A stretch of 29,520 nucleotides of DNA, taken from positions 1 through 29,520 of the forward strand of contig SXHS01000151.1 in assembly GCA_005773145.1 (NCBI GenBank). The letters are read 5' to 3'. Position numbers and translations under genes: made by a program. This stretch comes from Planctomycetaceae bacterium. GTDB lineage: Bacteria > Planctomycetota > Planctomycetia > Pirellulales > Pirellulaceae. Shown one piece after another: positions 24,888-29,520 of this stretch (positions are counted from its first letter, which is position 1; every line of letters starts with the position of its first letter). Below the pieces are notes generated by a model, which ran no database searches, was not told where the DNA came from, and worked only from the letters and a program-made list of their open reading frames with translations.

Positions 24888-25895
24888 ATGATTCGCTTGG
24901 CACTTGTCGGCTGTGGTCCCTGGGCGCAGGACTATGCGTGTGTGGCTTCGCGCCTGATGGGGGCGGTCGTTGCCGTGGCGGTGGATTCCGACGCGCGACG
25001 TGCCGCTTGGGCGGCTCGGCTCCTGAATGCAGCCCCGTTAGTGGTTGGTTCACCTGAGTGCTTGGCGTCTCATGCGGCGGAATTCGATGCGATCATCCTG
25101 CATGTTCCACTGGCCGATCATTCCCAGTACATCCATGGGGCTGCTGCCGCTGGCAAGCATGTGCTGGCAGCCCCACCTCTGACGCTCTCGGTTTCTGACG
25201 CTTGCTCGTTGCATCAATGCTCCCAACAGGCCGGCGTCCGCCTGATGGTTGCATCCGCGGATCGTTTCCTGCCATCGCTCACAACACTCAAGTCCAGCCT
25301 GGACAAGGGCCAACTCGGCCAACTCGGCCTGATGCGTCTGCATCGCTGGGAAACGGTTGGACCCGACCAGCGGGATTCGGCGACCGACGCGTCGCATGGC
25401 GAGTCGGCCGCGTGTCTGGCGCGGGACATCACACTCTGCCATTGGCTCTTTGGTCAAATGCCTACCCAAGTCTTGGCCCATGGTCGTGGTGGACCAGGTG
25501 CAGCGCTCCCGTTCCACTACCTGCAGCTCCATCTGGGGTTTGCGGCGGGAGGGATGGCGATGCTGGATTACACCCGTGACCTGCCGCGTGGAAGTGGATA
25601 TTTTTCACTGTCGGTGATTGGTTCCAGCGGCGCCGCCTATGCGGATGACCAACACAATCACCAATTGATGTTCACCGGTGGTCGCGCCACCAGCGTTCCG
25701 ACCGAGCAGGGCCTACTGGGACAACTAGGGCGACTGCAAGAGTTTGTGCGTGCGATCGAGCAGCAACGGGATCCGGCGGGGGGGAGCGGCGAAGCTTGCC
25801 AGGTGATGACGATAATCGAGGTCGCTCAACAGTCGATCGCCAGCGGGACGGTCTGCCAGCGGCGGGAGGGCGATGGTGTCTATGTCCCAACCTGA
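24888..25895 (+). CDS. Gfo/Idh/MocA-family oxidoreductase lacking the E-K-P motif
   Basis: 335 residues. The N-terminal Rossmann fold has A-L-V-G-C-G-P-W-A, a good NAD(P)-binding glycine loop, and the C-terminal alpha/beta domain has 'DITLCHWLFGQMP' near the expected catalytic helix. The family's hallmark, E-K-P after G-K-H-V-L, carries the lysine that helps catalysis and cofactor binding. Here it reads A-A-P-P, so the lysine is missing. The protein may be a non-catalytic or altered subunit. The start at 24888 is chosen because the Rossmann strand begins right after it; a TTG 30 bases earlier is possible. Its 3' end overlaps the next gene, which encodes a second family member. Confidence 0.83.
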   Translation: MIRLALVGCGPWAQDYACVASRLMGAVVAVAVDSDARRAAWAARLLNAAPLVVGSPECLASHAAEFDAIILHVPLADHSQYIHGAAAAGKHVLAAPPLTLSVSDACSLHQCSQQAGVRLMVASADRFLPSLTTLKSSLDKGQLGQLGLMRLHRWETVGPDQRDSATDASHGESAACLARDITLCHWLFGQMPTQVLAHGRGGPGAALPFHYLQLHLGFAAGGMAMLDYTRDLPRGSGYFSLSVIGSSGAAYADDQHNHQLMFTGGRATSVPTEQGLLGQLGRLQEFVRAIEQQRDPAGGSGEACQVMTIIEVAQQSIASGTVCQRREGDGVYVPT

Positions 25896-27018
25896 TGCAC
25901 CTTCACGTCCCGTGTTCCCCTGTGCCGTATTGAGTGTGGTGAAGCACGCATACGTGGCGCGTGGCGTTTTTTCGCATCCCCGCTTTCGGCCGGTCGTCGT
26001 CGCCGATGATCCCCACGTGCCGGAATGGACGCATGAACGCAATCAAAAGTTCGCCGACGAGTGTCAGGTACCCTATGTGCGCGATATCAATAAGGCATTG
26101 ACCGAATATGGTGCACAAGTGGCGGTGGTCAGTACCGAGGCCGAGCGACATTGCGAAATGAGCCTGCGCGCCGTCCAGGCAGGCCTGAACATTGTGCAGG
26201 ATAAACCGATCACAACCGAGAACGCAATTGAGTCCTGCCAGAAGCTCGTGCGTGCCGTGGAGAGTTCACGCCGAAAGTTTTTGTTGTGGAATCGCAATTT
26301 CCTCCCCGCCGTTCAGCAGGCTCACGCCCTGATTCAAGCCGGCGAAATCGGTAAGCCGACGGCCATTCACATCGACTTCTATTTCTCCAAGGACGCTGGG
26401 CCGCCGAAAGGGTCCAGCCGCCCCGGAGATTCTCCCCTGAATTGGCAAGAGTACCTCATCGCAGCCCACGTCACTTCTGGCGATGGCGGACTGGGCAAAC
26501 TCCCCATGGGAGAATTGGAGATCGAAGGCATTTACCCGTTGGCCTACATGCACCGGTTGATCGGACTGCCCGTTCGCCGCGTCTTCGCACGCACGACCGC
26601 CCACTTCCATCAGTTGTATGCCGACAACCAGGTCGACGATCTTGCTACCGTAACGCTGGAAATGGAGAACGGCGTCTTGGGCACGTTGTGCCTGGGACGC
26701 ATTGGAGCTGCGAGCCATCCTGACATTGGCGAGATCAAATTGCATGTCTTAGGTACCAAAGGCGCTTTGGTCATGAGTGAGGCTCGACCTGAGGTGGCCG
26801 TTTATTATCGTGGCCAGCCACCGGCCGAGTTTCGGAACCGACGCGTGGCCATCGACAACGATTATCAGCTCATGGACAACTTTGCCCACGCGATTGACAC
26901 GGATGGCGAAACCATCTTGGATGCCCGCGCCGGACTCGAAATCGTGCGGGTCGTCACAGCCGCTCTACAATCGGGACGCACGGGGAAACCCGTCGATGTT
27001 CTTCCAGTGTTCTCTTAA
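25873..27018 (+). CDS. Gfo/Idh/MocA-family oxidoreductase with atypical nucleotide loop
   Basis: 381 residues. It is a family member by 'AGLNIVQDKPITTENA', where D-K-P replaces E-K-P and keeps the lysine. The helix 'GIYPLAYMHRLIGLP' and the dimerising beta-sheet 'ATVTLEMENGVLGTLCLGRIG' also fit. The usual glycine-rich G-x-G-x-x-G loop at the N-terminus is absent: the corresponding strand reads A-V-L-S-V-V-K-H-A-Y-V-A-R-G. The protein probably acts on a sugar or cyclitol, but the substrate cannot be told. The gene overlaps the previous one by 23 bases; GGGAGG lies 3 bases before ATG 25873 and 12 before ATG 25882, so either start is possible. Confidence 0.85.
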   Translation: MVSMSQPDAPSRPVFPCAVLSVVKHAYVARGVFSHPRFRPVVVADDPHVPEWTHERNQKFADECQVPYVRDINKALTEYGAQVAVVSTEAERHCEMSLRAVQAGLNIVQDKPITTENAIESCQKLVRAVESSRRKFLLWNRNFLPAVQQAHALIQAGEIGKPTAIHIDFYFSKDAGPPKGSSRPGDSPLNWQEYLIAAHVTSGDGGLGKLPMGELEIEGIYPLAYMHRLIGLPVRRVFARTTAHFHQLYADNQVDDLATVTLEMENGVLGTLCLGRIGAASHPDIGEIKLHVLGTKGALVMSEARPEVAVYYRGQPPAEFRNRRVAIDNDYQLMDNFAHAIDTDGETILDARAGLEIVRVVTAALQSGRTGKPVDVLPVFS

Positions 27019-27056
27019 ATTCCGCTCGCCACGATCAGGTTTATGCCTTTACGCCG

Positions 27057-27362
27057 ATGAAATCAAGCACACCAATCGTTCTGGGCGGAGGATGGCTCAC
27101 GCGTCAGACCGTCGGCAGACCCAAGACGCGGTTCTGTGGTTTCCTCTCCGTCATCTGGCTGGGAGTATCCCTGTGCGCTTCCTACCCGTTCTGGCTTGGC
27201 TGGCCACAGTCGTTTGGATACTTGGAGTGGCTTTGCGTCGCGCTTCTCATTCCGCAACCCGTGTTTGTGATCTTGGCTGCTGTTTTTATGGTCACGGAGC
27301 AGCCACGCACCATCCCGGTGCAGCACCCGAATCCAAGCCACGACATGCGGAACTTGTATTGA
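27057..27362 (+). CDS. Small two-helix membrane protein, hypothetical
   Basis: 101 residues. Two hydrophobic segments ('FLSVIWLGVSLCASYPFW' at about 28-45 and 'WLCVALLIPQPVFVILAAVFMV' at about 58-79) separate a basic N-terminus from a polar tail. No known family. The start has no clear Shine-Dalgarno. Minus-strand frames overlap it, but the alternating hydrophobic pattern and codon use favour this strand. Confidence 0.45.
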   Translation: MKSSTPIVLGGGWLTRQTVGRPKTRFCGFLSVIWLGVSLCASYPFWLGWPQSFGYLEWLCVALLIPQPVFVILAAVFMVTEQPRTIPVQHPNPSHDMRNLY

Positions 27363-27573
27363 TGGTCGCTCACCATCCAGCTCTTGATTTCTGAAACGAA
27401 GGACGCAGACGCCAAGCCCACACAAACCGGCACCAGCCACACTCACAAACACAATAAAACCGGAGCCAGCGACCATGCGGGTGAAGACTGGGATCGTCGT
27501 TTCGCCCAGGTGCTCCCGTAGGACGGCCCGTGATGCCGTGTTCCCGTTCGGGGCCTGTCTCGGGCTTCGCGAT

Positions 27574-27972
27574 TCACCACTCGTGAAACCAGTTTCGTCC
27601 CGGTCGAACCGAGGTAAGACTTACGATGAGCTCACAGTCGCCGCCGCCCCAGCCCTTTCCAATCACAATACTTCGTTGAAATGTCAATAACTGACTAATT
27701 GTCGGGTTTTCAATTGTAATCCGACGAACATCACGTCCGTCGATCCACCTTGAATTGGCGAGCGCCGAAACGGATTCCACAGCGCTTTTGTAATCAAAAG
27801 CATCGTCCGGCATCTGGCTCAACATCGCCATTGCCTGGGTCGAATCACCAGTTCGAATCAAGCGGGCCAGCTTTTTGGCGCGATGACCCGGATACATCAG
27901 CACCCATAGTCCTATCGCGCAGAGTGCTGTAGCGACCAACATTGAACGAATTGTAAAACGCGAGAAACGCAT
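27574..27972 (-). CDS. Small membrane-anchored hypothetical protein
   Basis: 132 residues. The start 'MRFSRFTIRSMLVATALCAIGLW' is a planctomycete-type N-terminus (F-T-I-R-S-x-L-V-A-T-A-L) that forms one membrane helix with the N-terminus inside. The rest is a soluble outer domain with 'MLSQMPDDAFDYKSAVESV' and a C-terminal 'GKGWGGGDCELIVSL'. No named family. The motif fixes the start at 27972, although the frame stays open upstream to 28035. TGCGATAAC (27992-28000) lies 20 bases upstream, as it does for the gene at 28759-29157. Confidence 0.68.
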   Translation of the reverse strand: MRFSRFTIRSMLVATALCAIGLWVLMYPGHRAKKLARLIRTGDSTQAMAMLSQMPDDAFDYKSAVESVSALANSRWIDGRDVRRITIENPTISQLLTFQRSIVIGKGWGGGDCELIVSLTSVRPGRNWFHEW

Positions 27973-28007
27973 TGAAGCATTCCCGTGCGAGTGCGATAAC
28001 TTTGTAA

Positions 28008-28065
28008 TTATGCCGCCAGCGGACCGGCGTCGCAATTAGTTACGACCGCCAGTCAGGCGGCATAA
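28008..28065. repeat. Inverted repeat TTATGCCGCC...GGCGGCATAA
   Basis: Perfect 10-bp arms at 28008-28017 and 28056-28065 with a 38-nt spacer, lying between two minus-strand genes. The spacer contains further CCGCC/GGCGG matches. There is no T-run, so it is unlikely to be a terminator. Confidence 0.7.
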
Positions 28066-28072
28066 CCCCTGG

Positions 28073-28093
28073 CCGCGGTCGCTGCCACCGTCT
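28073..28093. repeat. 21-bp flank repeat, copy 1
   Basis: Begins CCGCGGTCGCTG and ends CACCGTCT. It matches 20 of 21 bases of 28734-28754. Both copies sit immediately 3' of a small minus-strand membrane-protein gene. Copy 1 is also the left arm of a GGTCGC/GCGACC inverted repeat (28078-28104). Confidence 0.75.
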
Positions 28094-28107
28094 TCCCTGC
28101 GACCGTC

Positions 28108-28377
28108 CTATTCCGATTGTTCCATCGTGAACCGGATGCCACCGACCCATTTCGCCGCAAGGTTGTAAACGGCGGCAAGAATGATGCCGCCGATGAAACC
28201 GAACAAGGGGTACAGGATCAGGATGACCAGCATTGGGATTCCCCCTGCCGCTCCGTCGGGATTGGCTGCCATTCCGATGAGAATGAAGGGCGCCAGGATC
28301 ACCGTCATGAATCCGTACAACACCGCAAGTACCTTGCCTGTCTGCAACACCGCGAGTCTCTTCACTTCCGTCTGCAT
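28108..28377 (-). CDS. Small membrane protein with two helices, hypothetical
   Basis: 89 residues. The order is 'MQTEVKRLAVLQTGKVLAVLYGFM', then a first hydrophobic segment with 'TVILAPFILIGMA', a short Gly/Ala loop, and a second with 'MLVILILYPLFGFIGGIILAAVYNLAAKWVGGI'. This pattern (V-K-x-L-x-V-L-x-x-G-K, later F-G-F-x-G-G-x-I and Y-N-x-x-A-x-W-x-G-G-I) recurs in many short bacterial membrane proteins, but I cannot name a function. A start 33 bases further upstream is possible; 28377 fits the family pattern. A weak AAGAGA lies 5 bases before it. Confidence 0.72.
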   Translation of the reverse strand: MQTEVKRLAVLQTGKVLAVLYGFMTVILAPFILIGMAANPDGAAGGIPMLVILILYPLFGFIGGIILAAVYNLAAKWVGGIRFTMEQSE

Positions 28378-28733
28378 TTGATCTCTTTTTCTTATGTCGA
28401 AAGAATCCACGTAAGTCCCGGGTGTGGGGTGGGAGCCTTTCGATTAAGATCTGGCGACTCAGCCCGGTGATGCCTACAGTCGTGGCTGTCCGTCACAATA
28501 GTTCCACCCCCAATCAACCACGAACATTCTCGCTCTGGATCTCGGAAAATTCAAGAGGCAGCGGGCAACCGAGGTCCGGCCGGAGACACAGAACTACGGA
28601 ACCGGAGGGCCATTTTCACGCCGCCCCCCCAACTTCCCCGCGCGGCCACTTCGCAGCCGACGCGCGTGAAAAACTCAGAAAATTGGCGATTCCCCAAATA
28701 CGCCAAACCGCTCATTTCACTCAAATCCCTTTG
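28378..28733. other. Intergenic stretch, no gene recognised
   Basis: About 350 bases between two small minus-strand genes. Frames crossing it have no convincing protein character, and I see no strong hairpin, promoter or repeat before the flank repeat at 28734. Confidence 0.5.
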
Positions 28734-28754
28734 CCGCGGTCGCTGTCACCGTCT
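28734..28754. repeat. 21-bp flank repeat, copy 2
   Basis: Second copy of the repeat at 28073-28093, with one C-to-T difference and the same preceding CCCT. It ends 5 bases before the stop codon of the minus-strand gene at 28759. Confidence 0.75.
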
Positions 28755-28758
28755 CACC

Positions 28759-29157
28759 TCATCGCATGTCCGTTTGTTTACCTGGAGAATGGTTGAACGA
28801 TCGAGATGTTCGGAAAATTGCGCATCCGACCGTGACTGCGAATAGTAGGACAGCAGCTATGATTCGAAATTCGTACGGGACGCCCCATTCTTCTGCTTCC
28901 AATATCTTTCTAACGAGGTAAATCGGCGGAGGAATTGTGAGTCCGCCGACAATTAGAAACAAGATGACACGATTGCGTTGCAGGAATGTTGGGTCGTTCG
29001 CCTGAGCGATGTTGCAAACATTGAGCATCCCTAAGGAAGAGATCATGATCGTCAGCGGAAAACCGCTCTCAGATGAAGTCGTAGCGGCGATGATGCCAAC
29101 CAAAAGTGTCACCACAACGCCGAGGTAACCCCATTTGATTTGTTGGTTTGGTTCCAT
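28759..29157 (-). CDS. Multi-pass membrane protein, hypothetical
   Basis: 132 residues with about four hydrophobic segments: 'GYLGVVVTLLVGIIAATT', 'PLTIMISSLGMLNVC', 'VILFLIVGGLTIPPPIYLV' and 'IIAAVLLFAVTVGCAIF'. The tail is basic. No named family. GAGG lies 7 bases before the ATG at 29157; the adjacent ATG at 29160 has spacing of only 4. TGCGATAAC at 29176-29184 stands about 20 bases upstream, as before the gene at 27574-27972. A group II intron begins some 85 bases upstream in the opposite orientation and may have displaced this gene's promoter region. Confidence 0.68.
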   Translation of the reverse strand: MEPNQQIKWGYLGVVVTLLVGIIAATTSSESGFPLTIMISSLGMLNVCNIAQANDPTFLQRNRVILFLIVGGLTIPPPIYLVRKILEAEEWGVPYEFRIIAAVLLFAVTVGCAIFRTSRSFNHSPGKQTDMR

Positions 29158-29241
29158 CATTTCGCCTCGCATCATTGCGATAACGACAGCCATCATCCGG
29201 CACGCGAGAGTAAGGCAACCATTTCAAAAACGCCCGATCAC

Positions 29242-29520
29242 GTGCTCGGGGTGCATGGCGTACGCCCGGCACGGGCGTGATTGTCATGGGGTGCAAGTCC
29301 CCTGTACGAGACTGGGAAAGTTAAGGAGGTCAGCATACCAAATGAACGCTCCGATTGTCAAAGTACTAGACGAAGGCGGGCACCGACGCGCAGCGTTGGT
29401 CGCGGAAGGGCGACCGACCGTGGGGAGGAAGCCTGCGAATGCGTGCGTAAGTGCCGGCCTGGTATCGCCGCCGGTCGCATTCTCGTCAAAGCTGCGAGGC
29501 TACGAACAGAAACGTCATAT
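29242..29520 (+). mobile_element. Group II intron, 5' part (continues past window end)
   Basis: The sequence from about 29242 has features of bacterial group II intron domain I. It starts GTGC with a GTGC/GCAC paired stem (29242-29272). A GGGG-TGCAAGT-CCCC hairpin follows (29288-29302), and 'CGAACAGAAAC' followed by GTCATAT (29503-29520) is a conserved string in these introns. It is structured and has no long open frame so far. By family knowledge a reverse transcriptase/maturase gene should follow just beyond the window. The exact 5' splice point is uncertain because the usual GTGYG start is not perfectly matched. Confidence 0.75.

Noticed and set aside
27063..27476. Minus-strand 137-codon protein with a hydrophobic N-terminus
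   Set aside because: Only the first 25 residues look protein-like; the plus-strand two-helix protein in the same region is more coherent.
27574..29184. Integron cassette array
   Set aside because: The palindrome arms read TTATGC...GCATAA, the opposite orientation to attC core sites (RYYYAAC...GTTRRRY), and no integrase gene is seen.

Overview
The window looks like chromosomal DNA from a planctomycete, probably Pirellulales-like. The clues are a secreted protein with the N-terminal 'MEPRVLLAGD' motif, a small protein opening with 'FTIRSMLVATAL', a Ser/Thr kinase with the usual planctomycete N-terminal extension, very long PstC and PstA permeases, and intergenic hairpin repeats of a type I associate with this phylum. 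The assignment rests on motif recognition only.

Layout. (1) Positions 1-1671: the 3' part of a multi-pass membrane protein, convergent and overlapping at the stop codons with an HU-family DNA-binding protein (1668-1985, minus). (2) Positions 1986-2834: non-coding, with two good minus-strand intrinsic terminators that have no recognised gene in front of them. (3) Positions 2835-12369: a four-gene plus-strand signalling locus. It holds a membrane Ser/Thr kinase with a DUF4384-like outer domain, a secreted SdrD-B/DUF11 surface protein with a C-terminal anchor, an exported TPR-CHAT protease-like protein, and an ECF sigma factor. A second promoter-like site lies in front of the surface-protein gene. 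(4) Positions 12370-13836: repeats (a 241-bp terminal-inverted-repeat element, a hairpin, a heptameric tandem array), a small conserved-looking protein that may be leaderless, and a doubtful minus ORF. (5) Positions 13837-23139: a phosphate regulon, with phoU-phoB on minus diverging from pstS-pstC-pstA-pstB on plus. Three CTTCA direct repeats at exact 11-bp steps form a Pho box upstream of pstS. (6) Positions 23222-27018: an MFS transporter (minus) and a translationally coupled pair of Gfo/Idh/MocA-type oxidoreductases with complementary defects in their cofactor motifs. (7) Positions 27019-29520: an accessory-looking stretch of small membrane-protein genes, three of them on minus with recurring flanking repeats, ending in the 5' part of a group II intron that runs out of the window.

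How the parts work together. The Pst proteins import phosphate. PhoU and PhoB would sense and transmit phosphate status, but the partner histidine kinase PhoR is not in the window. The kinase/surface-protein/CHAT/sigma cluster is the best candidate here for an undescribed system: a cell-envelope module linking an outer-face sensor, an envelope protease-like protein and a transcriptional output. That function is inferred from domain content and gene order.
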